A stretch of 64,000 bases of DNA from Thioalkalivibrio sp. XN279. Its GTDB lineage: Bacteria > Pseudomonadota > Gammaproteobacteria > Steroidobacterales > XN24. The DNA lies in the NCBI RefSeq assembly GCF_011089885.1, contig NZ_JAANBD010000025.1, forward strand, positions 124,001-188,000, given 5' to 3'. The first letter of the stretch is position 1, and each line of letters opens with the position of its first letter. Below, piece by piece: positions 39,606 to 50,033 of the stretch. The notes beneath the pieces are model-generated. The model was given only the letters and a program-made list of their open reading frames with translations, was not told the DNA's origin and ran no database searches. The position numbers and the translations under genes were made by a program.

Positions 39606-40066
39606 AGTTCTTTGTGGCCCTGTTGCTCGCCGGGATGATCCTCCTCGGCGGCGCGGCAGCTTGGGCGGATGACAGCGTCCTGCGGATGAACCCGGAGGAG
39701 ACTTTCGACACCCCCGAGCAGCTTGAACGCTACGAGCGACTCACGCACGAGTTCCGCTGTGTCGTGTGCCAGAACCAGAGCGTCGCCGAGTCCAACGTGG
39801 ACCTCGCCAAGGACCTGCGTCGCATCACCCGCGACATGATCCTGGCGGGCAAGACGGACGCCGAGATCAAGCAGTTCATGACGGACAGGTACGGTGACTT
39901 CGTGCTCTACAACCCGCCCGTGAAGCCGGTCACTTACCTGCTGTGGGGCGCGCCGGTGATCCTGTTGTTGATCGGCGCCGCCGTCATGGTCTCCGTTGTC
40001 GGCCGGCGCTCGCGCGAGACGGGCGAGAACGGCGCAGAAGCCGAAGGGATGGGAGAAAACTCATGA
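39602..40066 (+). CDS. ccmH: Cytochrome c-type biogenesis protein CcmH
   Basis: 154 residues, the short CcmL-type form. Signal peptide ending near AAAWA, then HEFRCVVCQNQSVAESN with the conserved CxxC that reduces apocytochrome c, and a C-terminal membrane helix. Start ATG 39602 overlaps the ccmG stop. Confidence 0.95.
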   Translation: MKFFVALLLAGMILLGGAAAWADDSVLRMNPEETFDTPEQLERYERLTHEFRCVVCQNQSVAESNVDLAKDLRRITRDMILAGKTDAEIKQFMTDRYGDFVLYNPPVKPVTYLLWGAPVILLLIGAAVMVSVVGRRSRETGENGAEAEGMGENS

Positions 40067-41187
40067 CTCAGTTCTGGATCGCGGCCCTGGCCCTCGGGCT
40101 GGTGGCCGCGGCGATGGTGCTCGTGCCTGTGATTCGCGCCTGGGCGCGCGCAGACGGCGAGCGTAACTCCTCGGTGCTCGGCGTCGGGATCGTCGTTGCC
40201 CTCGCCATCCCCGTGGCCGGCATCATGCTCTATTCGCACTGGACCACCTGGGACTGGGGCACCGGCGGCACACAGGCACAGGCCGGCAGCGACGAGGGCA
40301 TGCACGAGATGGACGAGGCGCTGCGCGCGCTGGAGCAGCGGCTGGTGCAGAATCCGGAAGAGCTGGAGAGCTGGCTGCTGCTCGGGCGCACGTATATGTC
40401 CCTGCGTCGTTTCGAGGACGCTGCCGGCGCGTTCCGCAAGGCAGCCGCGCTGGACGGCGGCGATTCCCCGCAGATCCAGTCGGACCTGGGCGAGGCGCTC
40501 GCGCTGTCGCAGCCCGAGGGCCTGCAGGGCGAGGCGGGCGCAATTTTCGAGCGCGTCCTGGTGGCGGAGCCGGCCTATCCCAAGGCGCTGTGGTACGGCG
40601 GGCTCAATGCATTCGAGAACGCCAACTGGGATCTCGCGGTGGAGCGCCTGGAGAAGCTGCTCAGCATGAACCCGCCGGAGACGCTGGTGCCGCTGATCGA
40701 GGAGCGCATCGCCATGGCGCGCGCCAACAGCGGCGACGGCCCGATGGCAGGCATGTCCATGCCGGGCACTGACGGGACCAACTCCGCGGCGGCTCCGGCT
40801 CCAGCTCCGGCTGCGACAGAGGCGCCCGCTCCGGTACCGGCAGCGGGTGAGGGTATCCGCCTCGACGTCTCGCTGGATCCCGCCTTGGCGGCGCGCATTC
40901 CGCGGCCTGCGCCGGTGTTCATTATCGCCCGCTTGCCGACGGGCGGGCCGCCCCTGGCGGTGGTGCGAGCGCGGTCCAACGAACTGCCGCTGTCGGTGAC
41001 GTTGACCGATGCCAACGCCATGATGGAAGGCGTGACGATCCTCGACCAGCCCGAACTGCAGCTGGTAGCGCGCATTTCGCTCTCCGGCGGGCCAGGCCAG
41101 AGTCCCGGCGACCTCTACGCTACGGTAGACTATCGCGGCGAGGAAGGCGGCCCGGTCCGCCTGCACATAGACCGCGTAGCCGAATAG
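40063..41187 (+). CDS. ccmI: c-type cytochrome biogenesis protein CcmI
   Basis: 374 residues: two N-terminal membrane helices, a TPR domain (about 85-230; LESWLLLGRTYMSLRRFEDAAGAF), an Ala/Pro linker (PAPAPAATEAPAPVPA) and a C-terminal periplasmic Ig-like domain. It chaperones apocytochromes to the CcmF-H lyase. Corresponds to the C-terminal half of the fused E. coli CcmH. Start overlaps the ccmH stop. Confidence 0.9.
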   Translation: MTQFWIAALALGLVAAAMVLVPVIRAWARADGERNSSVLGVGIVVALAIPVAGIMLYSHWTTWDWGTGGTQAQAGSDEGMHEMDEALRALEQRLVQNPEELESWLLLGRTYMSLRRFEDAAGAFRKAAALDGGDSPQIQSDLGEALALSQPEGLQGEAGAIFERVLVAEPAYPKALWYGGLNAFENANWDLAVERLEKLLSMNPPETLVPLIEERIAMARANSGDGPMAGMSMPGTDGTNSAAAPAPAPAATEAPAPVPAAGEGIRLDVSLDPALAARIPRPAPVFIIARLPTGGPPLAVVRARSNELPLSVTLTDANAMMEGVTILDQPELQLVARISLSGGPGQSPGDLYATVDYRGEEGGPVRLHIDRVAE

Positions 41188-41205
41188 CGCCCGAGGGGAC
41201 ACGCG

Positions 41206-41466
41206 ATGACCGACGATCTTAAGGCCCGCTTCGAGCAGGCCATGGTGGACGTGAAGGGGCTGTCACAGCGCCCCAGCGACAACGACATGTTGTCGCTCTA
41301 CGCCTTGTACAAGCAGGCCACGGAAGGCGACGTGAGCGGCAAGAAGCCCGGCATGTTCGATTTCGTCGCCCGCGCCAAGTTCGAGGCCTGGGAAAGCCTC
41401 AAGGGCACCTCTGCCGAGGACGCCATGCAGCGCTACATCGACAAGGTGCGTGCGCTCGGCGCCTGA
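41206..41466 (+). CDS. Acyl-CoA-binding protein
   Basis: 86 residues, the usual ACBP size, one domain. LKARFEQAMVDVKGL and LYALYKQATEGDVSG (the Tyr/Lys ligands for the CoA head) are clear. It buffers long-chain acyl-CoA in the cytoplasm. A GAGGGGA ribosome site precedes the ATG. Common in some proteobacteria; here it heads a pair with a MaoC-type protein 3 bases downstream. Confidence 0.95.
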   Translation: MTDDLKARFEQAMVDVKGLSQRPSDNDMLSLYALYKQATEGDVSGKKPGMFDFVARAKFEAWESLKGTSAEDAMQRYIDKVRALGA

Positions 41467-41469
41467 CGC

Positions 41470-42336
41470 TTGTCCCGCCTCAGTTTCGCTGCACCGCCGT
41501 CGCTTGGCGCCGCCTACCTCCGCGCGCTGATCGACCGCCGTCCGCGCCGGCTGCCGCCCGGCAGCGGCGCGTCCGCCCTGGACGCCGAACTGGGCGGCGT
41601 CAAGGCGCAACCTGCCAATGTCGCAGCGTATCGCGCGGTCTGCGGGCTGCCGGACGACGGCCGGCTGCCGCTGACCTACCCCCACATCATGGCCGGCGGA
41701 CTGCACATGCATATGCTGCTGCACCCGGCCTTCCCGGTGAAAGTGCTCGGCCTGGTGCACCTGGCCAACGACATCGAGTTGCTGCGGCCGTTGCCGCAGG
41801 ACGCGACACTGGCGTTCGCATGTCGCCTGCAGACCGGCCGCAGCAAGCCGCGTGGCGACGAGTTCCAGCTGGTGACCGAGGGTCTCTGCCAGGGTGAACT
41901 GGCCTGGCGCGAGACCATGCGCTTCCTCGCCCCGGCGCCGCGCGACGGGCGGCGCTCGCCACGGGAATCCCTCGAGCTCCCCGAGGCGATGGCGGAGTGG
42001 TCCGTGCCGGCCGACACCGGGCGTGGCTACGCGCGGGTCTCTGGCGACTGGAACCCGATCCACCTGGCCGGCTTCCTGGCGCGGCCCTTCGGCTTTCCTG
42101 CGGCGATCGCCCACGGCATGTGGTCGCTGGCGAGTTGCCTGGCGCACCTGGCCACCAGGTCCCCGGGTGCGGGCGCCAGGCTGGAGGTGCGATTCCTCAA
42201 GCCGCTGCTGCTGCCGGGCGAAGTGCGGCTCCACGTGACCCCCCCGGAGGATTCCGGCGCCAGCACCTTCTGGCTGGTATCCGCCAGGGACGCTGCGCCG
42301 CATCTCAAGGGCAGCTGGTACCCGGGACCGGATTGA
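41470..42336 (+). CDS. MaoC-like hot-dog-fold acyl-CoA hydratase family protein
   Basis: 288 residues from TTG 41470. Two hot-dog halves; the C-terminal one carries YARVSGDWNPIHLAGFLA and AIAHGMWSLA, the hydratase-2 motif (Asp...Asn-Pro-Ile-His) of MaoC/FabZ-like enoyl-CoA hydratases. Probably adds water to or dehydrates 3-hydroxyacyl thioesters; the preceding ACBP suggests acyl-CoA substrates. Meets the SLC13 gene tail to tail. Confidence 0.82.
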   Translation: MSRLSFAAPPSLGAAYLRALIDRRPRRLPPGSGASALDAELGGVKAQPANVAAYRAVCGLPDDGRLPLTYPHIMAGGLHMHMLLHPAFPVKVLGLVHLANDIELLRPLPQDATLAFACRLQTGRSKPRGDEFQLVTEGLCQGELAWRETMRFLAPAPRDGRRSPRESLELPEAMAEWSVPADTGRGYARVSGDWNPIHLAGFLARPFGFPAAIAHGMWSLASCLAHLATRSPGAGARLEVRFLKPLLLPGEVRLHVTPPEDSGASTFWLVSARDAAPHLKGSWYPGPD

Positions 42337-42366
42337 ACGGCGGGCCCGCGCGGCGCGGCCCCTGGA

Positions 42367-43800
42367 TCAGCCCAGGCGGGGCAGCAACCACCCGACCCAG
42401 GCGACGGTGCCCAGCGGTGTTGCGAATGCCAGTGCGAGACCTGGCGCCAGGAAGGAGCGGCTGTGCAGCTCCCCCGTGGAGTAGGCGATGGCGTTGGGCG
42501 GGGTGGCGATCGGCAGGCACATGGCCGTCGACGCGGACAGCGCGATCACCACGGGCAACAATCCGGCCGAGCCCGAGAATCCGATGCCGACCGCGGCGCC
42601 GAGTGGCACGAGAATGTTGGCGGCGGCGGTGTTGCTCATGAAATTCGACAGCACCGTCGTGAGCAGGGCGAAGGCCAGGGCCGCGCCGGCGAGGCCCAGC
42701 CCTTCGGTGGGCAATCCCGCCACGATCCAGGCGGCCAGGCCGGTCTCCGTGACCGCCACGCCGAGCGACAATCCTCCGGCCATGAGGATCAGGACGTCCC
42801 AGCGCAGCTGGCGGATCTCGGCAACTCCGATCACGCCGGTGACCGACAGGACCGTGATCGGAATGAACGCGACCACCGCGGCGGGCGCGGGCCCGAACAT
42901 CCACAACAGCAGCGTGGTGCCGAAGACGAGCACCACGACCCCCTGCTGCCAGCGCGGTGCGTGGCTCGCGCCTCGATGCACCGTGGACAGCGCGCTGCGG
43001 TCCAGCACCAGCCCTGCAGGGCGGTAGCGATAGAGCAGAAAAGCCGCAAGCATGCCCGCGAGTACCAGCGCGGGTGGCAGCCCGAGCAGCATCCACTCGA
43101 GGAATGACAGTTCATTGCCGGCCTGGCGCAGGAAGCCGGCGGCGATGGCGTTCGGCGGCGTCCCCACCAGCGTCCCCATGCCGCCGAGGTTGGCGGCGGC
43201 GGCGATGCCCAGCGGCAGGGCCGGCCGAAAGCTGTGTCCTGCGGGCAGCGTGCGCAGCAGCGGCGCGACGACCGCGATCATCATCGCGGCGGTCGCCGTG
43301 TTGGACATGAACATTGAAAAGACGAAGGTGACGGCCATGGCGGCCAGCAGCACCGCTGTCGCCCTGGCGCCTGCGGCGCGAAAGACCAGGCCGGCGAGGG
43401 TGCGATCCAGCCCGGTGCGCGCCGCGGCCTCCGCGAGGATGAAGCCGGCGAGGAACAGCCAGATCAGCGGGCTGGCCATCGGTGCGATGAAGATCTGCCA
43501 CCGTTCCGGCTCATCCGCGGCCGCGAAGACGCCATCCGGCCGGCCCAGCAGGAGAATCGACAGGCCGATGACCAGCAGGGAGACCGCGAAGGCGGGGATG
43601 GCTTCACTGGCCCAGAGCCCCGCCGCGAACAGGAGGATGAAGAGGCAGCGGCGCCCGGCGGCGTCGAGGCCGCTCCAGTCCGGCAGGAAGGCCACGAGGG
43701 CGGCGATGCCCAGCGCAGCCAGCAGGCGCAGCAACGCTCCGACGTCGTCAAACTCGACTGCCGCCAGGAACCTCCGGGCGGCGCGCCGCGTATCCCTCAT
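42367..43800 (-). CDS. SLC13/DASS family sodium-coupled anion permease
   Basis: 477 residues, about 11-12 membrane helices. Both halves carry the SNT substrate/sodium-binding motif, each followed downstream by a Pro-Pro-Asn-Ala-Ile loop (FSMFMSNTATAAMM with GTPPNAIAAG; SNFMSNTAAANILV with ATPPNAIAYS). Transports C4-dicarboxylates such as succinate or malate, or sulfate in some members. Its position 37 bases downstream of pckA on the same strand suggests C4 acids feeding gluconeogenesis. Confidence 0.87.
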   Translation of the reverse strand: MRDTRRAARRFLAAVEFDDVGALLRLLAALGIAALVAFLPDWSGLDAAGRRCLFILLFAAGLWASEAIPAFAVSLLVIGLSILLLGRPDGVFAAADEPERWQIFIAPMASPLIWLFLAGFILAEAAARTGLDRTLAGLVFRAAGARATAVLLAAMAVTFVFSMFMSNTATAAMMIAVVAPLLRTLPAGHSFRPALPLGIAAAANLGGMGTLVGTPPNAIAAGFLRQAGNELSFLEWMLLGLPPALVLAGMLAAFLLYRYRPAGLVLDRSALSTVHRGASHAPRWQQGVVVLVFGTTLLLWMFGPAPAAVVAFIPITVLSVTGVIGVAEIRQLRWDVLILMAGGLSLGVAVTETGLAAWIVAGLPTEGLGLAGAALAFALLTTVLSNFMSNTAAANILVPLGAAVGIGFSGSAGLLPVVIALSASTAMCLPIATPPNAIAYSTGELHSRSFLAPGLALAFATPLGTVAWVGWLLPRLG

Positions 43801-43837
43801 GGCCGCTCGCGGCCCGCGTCAGCCCGAGAGGGAATCG

Positions 43838-45433
<1,596 letters not shown>

Positions 45434-45640
45434 GCGATTGGCCTCCGTGAGTCATTGCGCGGCGGAGGGGTTGCGAACCCGCCGGAAAACCGTGGCTTCC
45501 CGGCCCTGGCGGCGAGGAAGCCGTGATGAGCACGTAAGTATATACCGTGGGCCGGCAAATCCCATGCTTGCGGCAATCCACAGTACGCTGCTTCGCGAAA
45601 GTCGACATAGACTCGGGCCCGAGAGAGTACGGGGAGCCCG

Positions 45641-46429
45641 ATGCGACAGCCACTTGACGTCCTCGACGCCGAGCGCGTCGCCGCCGAAGCCCGTGCGCCC
45701 GCCCATGGGCGTGCGGCGGCGCGGCGTGAGCTCTACTGGGAGATCCTGAGCGGCGGCAGCGGTTTCCTGCTGACAGTCTTCATCTGGTTCCATGTTTTCG
45801 ACGTCGGCTCGCTGCTGTTCGGGCCTGAGGGTTTCGACCGGCTGGCCGAGTTCCTCGAGGGGCTGTACATCGCCCAGCCGATCGTCATCATCGTCGCCCT
45901 GCTGTTCTTCGCCCACGCCGTTGCCGCAGCGCGGAAAATCCCGGCGCGCGTGCGCGAGCGCCGGCGCCTGAACCGCCTGGCGCGAGAGATGGCCGGCGCC
46001 GGCAAGCAGTGGGTCGCGGGGGAGGGCGCCGAGCGCCCGCATGAAGACTCCCGGCTCTGGGTATGGCAGGTCCGCACCGGCATGCTGATCCTGGTGCTGG
46101 GCAGTTTTCATATCGGTCTGATGACCCTGGATACTTTCACCGCTCTCTGGGGCGAGCGCCACGGCATGGAAGCGGCGACGACCATGGAGCGCGTCGCGGC
46201 CGGCCTGTCGTGGTTCTATTTCCTGCTGCTGGTCCTGCTCGCGATCCACGCTTCGGCCGGCATCTACCGGCTCGCCGTGAAATGGGGCGTGGCGTCCCGC
46301 AGCTCCCGGCGAGGCCTGAAACGCTTCGCGCGTATCTTCGGGGCCGCCTTTCTTGCCGCCGGGCTTTTCGTGCTGGCCGTCATGGCCGGCTGGCTGCCGG
46401 CCCCGTTCGCCTTCCTGCTGGGGTCCTGA
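45641..46429 (+). CDS. frdC: Fumarate reductase/succinate dehydrogenase cytochrome b subunit, Wolinella type
   Basis: 262 residues, five membrane helices. Four histidines placed in helices (His51, His92, His157, His203) match the four axial ligands of the two hemes b in the Wolinella succinogenes quinol:fumarate reductase. Start ATG 45641 has GGGGAG. The order C-A-B is that of the epsilonproteobacterial operon, not of E. coli sdhCDAB or frdABCD. It anchors the complex and exchanges electrons with the quinone pool. Confidence 0.88.
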   Translation: MRQPLDVLDAERVAAEARAPAHGRAAARRELYWEILSGGSGFLLTVFIWFHVFDVGSLLFGPEGFDRLAEFLEGLYIAQPIVIIVALLFFAHAVAAARKIPARVRERRRLNRLAREMAGAGKQWVAGEGAERPHEDSRLWVWQVRTGMLILVLGSFHIGLMTLDTFTALWGERHGMEAATTMERVAAGLSWFYFLLLVLLAIHASAGIYRLAVKWGVASRSSRRGLKRFARIFGAAFLAAGLFVLAVMAGWLPAPFAFLLGS

Positions 46430-46432
46430 GCC

Positions 46433-48376
46433 GTGAAGATCACCGACGTCCTCGTCATCGGCGCCGGCCTGGCCGGCGAGCGTTGCGCCATCGAGGCAGC
46501 TGCGGCGGGCCACTCGGTCCTGATCCTGTCCCTGGTCCCGCCGCGACGCAGCCACAGCTGCGCGGCCCAGGGCGGCATGCAGGCGGCACTGGGGAACTGC
46601 GCCAAGGCCGAAGGGGATAATCCCGACGTGCATTTTCTCGACACGGTGCGCGGTTCGGACTGGGGCGCGGACCAGGAAGTCGCGCGCATCTTCGCCGACA
46701 ACGCCCCCATCGCCGTGCGCGAGCTGGCGCACTTCGGCGTGCCATGGACCCGGGTGAGGCCCGGGAAGAACCGCTACCACATCAAGGGCGAGCAGGTCGA
46801 AATCGACGAGCCTGCGGACAAGGCCGGCCTGATCATGCACCGCGACTTCGGTGGCACGGCCAAGTGGCGCGCCTGCTACGCCGCCGCGGGCACCGGGCAC
46901 GCCACGCTTTATGCAGTGGACAGCCAGGTCGTGCGGCTCGGTATCGACGTGCTCGACCGCATGGAGGCCATTGCGCTGATCCACGACGGCGAACGTTGCC
47001 ACGGTGCGGTCGTGCGTTGCCTGCGCACGGGGCGTCTCGACACCGTGCTCGCCCGGGCCACGGTGATCGCCACCGGCGGCTACGGGCGCATCTACGGCGG
47101 CTACACCAGCAACGCGGTGATCAACGAGGGCACCGGCGCAGCGCTCGCGCTCGACACCGGGATCGTGCCGCTGGGCAACATGGAGGCCGTGCAGTTTCAT
47201 CCCACCGGTCTCTGGCCGGCAGGGATTCTCGTCACCGAGGGTTGCCGCGGTGACGGCGGCTACCTGCTCAACGCAGCCGGCGACCGGTTCCTGGTCGAGC
47301 TGGAGCCGGAGAAACAGGAGCTCGCCAGTCGCGACGTGGTGTCGCGTCACATGATGAACGAGATACTCGCGGGGCGCGGGGTCGACAGCGCGAACGGCCC
47401 GCACTTGTGGCTGGACCTGCGTCATCTCGGCGAGGAGCACCTGACGACGCGGCTGCGCGAGATCTACGAGATCTGCCGCGACTTTCTCGGCATCACCCCC
47501 TGGCAGGAACTCGTGCCGGTGCGGCCGACGCAGCATTACTCCATGGGCGGCGTGCGCGTGAACAAGGACGGCCAGGCCTATGGCCTGTCGGGACTGTTTG
47601 CGGTGGGCGAAGCTGCCTGCTGGGACATGCACGGCTTCAACCGCCTCGGCGGCAACAGCCTGGCCGAGACCATCGTCGCCGGCCGCGTGGTCGGCATGTC
47701 CATTGCTGATTTCGTGGCGCGGGGCGGACCGGGGCCTGAAGCCGCCCTGGCTGCGAGCGCGCTGGCCGCACAGCAAGCACGGATCACGGCGCTGGCGGCC
47801 CGCCCGGCCGGCGGACGTACCCTGTACCAGGTGCGCGACGAAATGGGCGAAATCATGATGAACCGGCTCGGCGTGTTTCGCACCGGGGACGAGATCGAGA
47901 CCGCCGTGGCGGACCTGCAGCACCTGCTGCGCGAGGTATCGACCATGGGGCTGCGCTCGAGCAGCCCCGGGCTCAACCCCGAGTTGACCTATGCGCTGCG
48001 ACTGCCCGGGATGCTGAAACTCGCCCTCGCCACCGCGCTCGGGGCCCTGGCGCGCAAGGAAAGCCGCGGCGCCCATTACCGCACCGATTATCCGCAGCGC
48101 GACGACGCCGAATGGCTCAAGCGTACGCTGGCACGCTGGCAGCCGGGCGCGGAGGCGCCGGACCTCAGCTACGAGCCCGTGGGCCTGCTCGACCTGCCGC
48201 CGGGGCATCGTGGCTACGGCGCTTCAGGCCATGTGGACCTGCCCGTCACCCTGGAGGAGTACAACCAGGGCGTGGCGAGTGCCCAGGCGGCCCAGGGTTG
48301 CCTGGAGACGAAAGAACCCATCGGTGCCCGCCTGCGGCCCGGCGCGTGGCGCGGCGCGTTCAGCGCGCCGAGCTGA
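46433..48376 (+). CDS. frdA: Fumarate reductase/succinate dehydrogenase flavoprotein subunit
   Basis: 647 residues starting with GTG 46433. FAD-binding VLVIGAGLAGERCAIEA at the N-terminus, then RRSHSCAAQGGMQAALGN with the His that attaches FAD covalently. HPTGLWPAGILVTEGCRGDGG and SRDVVSRHMM hold the dicarboxylate site with its catalytic Arg; GLFAVGEAACWDMHGFNRLGG-type C-terminal capping follows. It interconverts succinate and fumarate. Direction cannot be read from sequence. Confidence 0.95.
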   Translation: MKITDVLVIGAGLAGERCAIEAAAAGHSVLILSLVPPRRSHSCAAQGGMQAALGNCAKAEGDNPDVHFLDTVRGSDWGADQEVARIFADNAPIAVRELAHFGVPWTRVRPGKNRYHIKGEQVEIDEPADKAGLIMHRDFGGTAKWRACYAAAGTGHATLYAVDSQVVRLGIDVLDRMEAIALIHDGERCHGAVVRCLRTGRLDTVLARATVIATGGYGRIYGGYTSNAVINEGTGAALALDTGIVPLGNMEAVQFHPTGLWPAGILVTEGCRGDGGYLLNAAGDRFLVELEPEKQELASRDVVSRHMMNEILAGRGVDSANGPHLWLDLRHLGEEHLTTRLREIYEICRDFLGITPWQELVPVRPTQHYSMGGVRVNKDGQAYGLSGLFAVGEAACWDMHGFNRLGGNSLAETIVAGRVVGMSIADFVARGGPGPEAALAASALAAQQARITALAARPAGGRTLYQVRDEMGEIMMNRLGVFRTGDEIETAVADLQHLLREVSTMGLRSSSPGLNPELTYALRLPGMLKLALATALGALARKESRGAHYRTDYPQRDDAEWLKRTLARWQPGAEAPDLSYEPVGLLDLPPGHRGYGASGHVDLPVTLEEYNQGVASAQAAQGCLETKEPIGARLRPGAWRGAFSAPS

Positions 48377-48390
48377 GGAGGAGGGCGGCC

Positions 48391-49143
48391 ATGACCATGT
48401 CGAAAGCGCGCAAGCTCAAGTTCGAGATCTTCCGTTACAACCCGGAGGATCCGGCCTCGAAGCCGCGTATGGAGACCTTCGAGCTCCAGGAAACCCCTTT
48501 CATGTCGCTGTTCATCGCACTTAATAAGTTACGTGAGGAACAGGATCCAAGTCTCCAATTTGACTTCGTTTGCAGGTCGGCAGTCTGCGGTTCCTGCGGC
48601 ATGATGGTGAACGGGCGACCGGCGCTGGCCTGCAAGACCCTGACGGCCCAGCTCGAGAGCACCATCCGGTTGCACCCGTTGCCGGCGTTCCGGCTGGTCG
48701 GCGACCTGTCGGTGGATACGGGCAGCTGGTTTCGCGGCATGACCGAGCGCGTGCAGGGCTGGATCGACGAAAAGGCGCCGTTTGATCCGAATGCACAGGA
48801 AGAGCGGATGGACGACGAGCTCGCCCAAGCGATTTACGAACGCGAGCGTTGCATCGAGTGCGGCTGCTGCGTGGCGTCCTGCGCCGTGGCCAACACCCGG
48901 CCGGCCTTCGTTGCGCCCGCCGGGCTGAATCGTGTCGCGCGCTTCATGATGGATCCGCGGGACCGGCGCAAGACGGGCGACTGGTTCGAGGTCTTCGCCA
49001 GTGACGAGGGCGTCTTCGGTTGCCTGGGCCTGATGGCCTGCCAGGACGTGTGCCCGAAAGAGCTGCCGCTGCGCGAGGTCTACGCTTACCTGCGCCGCAA
49101 GGCACTCACGGGCGTGTTGAGCAGGAAAGCCAAGCCCGTCTAG
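48391..49143 (+). CDS. frdB: Fumarate reductase/succinate dehydrogenase iron-sulfur subunit
   Basis: 250 residues from ATG 48391 behind AGGAGGAGG. Three cluster motifs in order: 2Fe-2S (CRSAVCGSCGMM...ALAC, about residues 57-77), 4Fe-4S (CIECGCCVASC) and 3Fe-4S (CLGLMACQDVCPK). Passes electrons between FrdA and FrdC. A longer frame to 48112 lies inside frdA and is rejected. A GTGTTTC/GAAACAC inverted repeat (49163-49196) follows the stop. Confidence 0.95.
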   Translation: MTMSKARKLKFEIFRYNPEDPASKPRMETFELQETPFMSLFIALNKLREEQDPSLQFDFVCRSAVCGSCGMMVNGRPALACKTLTAQLESTIRLHPLPAFRLVGDLSVDTGSWFRGMTERVQGWIDEKAPFDPNAQEERMDDELAQAIYERERCIECGCCVASCAVANTRPAFVAPAGLNRVARFMMDPRDRRKTGDWFEVFASDEGVFGCLGLMACQDVCPKELPLREVYAYLRRKALTGVLSRKAKPV

Positions 49144-49524
49144 GGATCGCAGAGCCGGGAAAGTGTTTCACGGCAAGATGAGCCCTAAAGAAACACGCGT
49201 AACTAGCTGTTAAAACAAACGGAAACGTAATAGGGGATATTGTCGTGCCGGGTGAAATGGGCTCCCCATATCTATACGCGACTTAACATAATATACATTA
49301 TGCGCAGTTGTTGACGTAGCCCCCCAAGCTGCGGCAAGCTCTCAGCGTCCATTGGCGCTTCCCTTCGGGATAGACGCCCCGACCGGCAAACAGGCGACTG
49401 GTCGAGAGCCCCGGGTGGACACCGGGCCCCAGCCGAGCGAAATGCCAGGCTTAAAAAGGGACCAAAGGTCCCGAGGGGAAGCGGGCCGAGTGGCAGCGCA
49501 GCTCTGCTACTTGATGGTAGAGCT
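49144..49524. other. Non-coding stretch: frdB tail, dif and structured leader of the integrated element
   Basis: No protein gene seen. 49163-49196 is a 7-bp inverted repeat (GTGTTTC/GAAACAC) with a 20-base loop, a weak terminator candidate. 49197-49280 is AT-rich relative to the region. 49281-49308 is the dif site. From 49309 the sequence changes to GC-rich with many short hairpins, e.g. TCCC/GGGA around TTC and GGGACC/GGTCCC around AAA (49460-49475), as in the intergenic regions of filamentous phages. TTGACG at 49311-49316 could be a -35 box. Confidence 0.55.
49281..49308 (-). other. dif: Chromosome dimer resolution site dif
   Basis: On the + strand: XerD-side arm ACTTAACATAA, 6-base spacer TATACA, XerC-side arm TTATGCGCAGT. 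Read on the minus strand this matches the E. coli dif at 25 of 28 positions; the differences are one base in the outer XerD arm and two at the outer XerC end. XerC/XerD resolve chromosome dimers here at division, under FtsK control. It marks the replication terminus region. It forms the left junction of the element at 49291-50378. Confidence 0.93.
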
Positions 49525-49542
49525 ATGCCCGAGGGTCGGGCC

Positions 49543-49890
49543 ATGACGAATCCGACCCGCCTGAACATCTTCTACGGTACGCCCGCTCGCGTGGTGGCTG
49601 AATGGTGCGAGGTCCATCCGAACACGGCCTACCAGTACAAGCGCGGCGAACGCATCCCCAGTCCGCAGGCTCGCCGCCTGTTCCTGCTGCACCGTGACGG
49701 CCGTGTGCTCAATGACGCCTGGGCAGGCTGGCGCATTACCGCCGATCGCCTCATTGACCCGCAGGGTCAAGTCACGACGCAGGGCCAGCTCCGCGCCTAT
49801 GTCCTCGTCTACCAGCTCGCCGCCGAGCTCGCTCGCCATGTCCCCGGGGCTCAGGAGCGGTTCTACAGCATCTTCCGGGAGGCCGTCTGA
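49543..49890 (+). CDS. Phage protein, DUF3653-like, in the dif element
   Basis: 115 residues from ATG 49543, which follows GAGGG at proper spacing; an ATG at 49525 is the alternative, with a GCCCGA/TCGGGC hairpin between the two. RLNIFYGTPARVVAEWCEVHPNTAYQYKRGER looks like a short helix-turn-helix, and ARRLFLLHRDGRVLNDAWAGWRI is the part I associate with DUF3653 proteins of Xanthomonas-type filamentous phages, where they sit near the origin/regulatory end. Probably a DNA-binding regulator. The family call is from memory. Confidence 0.65.
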   Translation: MTNPTRLNIFYGTPARVVAEWCEVHPNTAYQYKRGERIPSPQARRLFLLHRDGRVLNDAWAGWRITADRLIDPQGQVTTQGQLRAYVLVYQLAAELARHVPGAQERFYSIFREAV

Positions 49891-50033
49891 TGGTGACCCT
49901 GACCACCCTCTCCGAAACCGTGTTCCGGCTCCTGCTGCGGTTACGCCTTCACCGGCTCGCCTCGAGCTGGGCGCACGCATCCGGCCTCGTGTGGCTCCGG
50001 TGCCAGGCTTTGAAGGGTGAGTCCCATGACTGA
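49890..50033 (+). CDS. Small coupled reading frame in the dif element (47 aa)
   Basis: MVTLTTLSETVFRLLL... ending KGESHD. The ATG overlaps the stop of the DUF3653-like gene (TGATG), the usual sign of translational coupling in filamentous phage operons. The peptide is Leu/Arg-rich with an amphipathic stretch but no recognisable domain. No homologue recognised. Could be a phage small protein or a chance frame. Confidence 0.4.
   Translation: MVTLTTLSETVFRLLLRLRLHRLASSWAHASGLVWLRCQALKGESHD

Noticed and set aside
45452-48208. 918-residue antisense frame over frdCA
   Set aside because: Shadow; frdC and frdA are fully supported by motifs.
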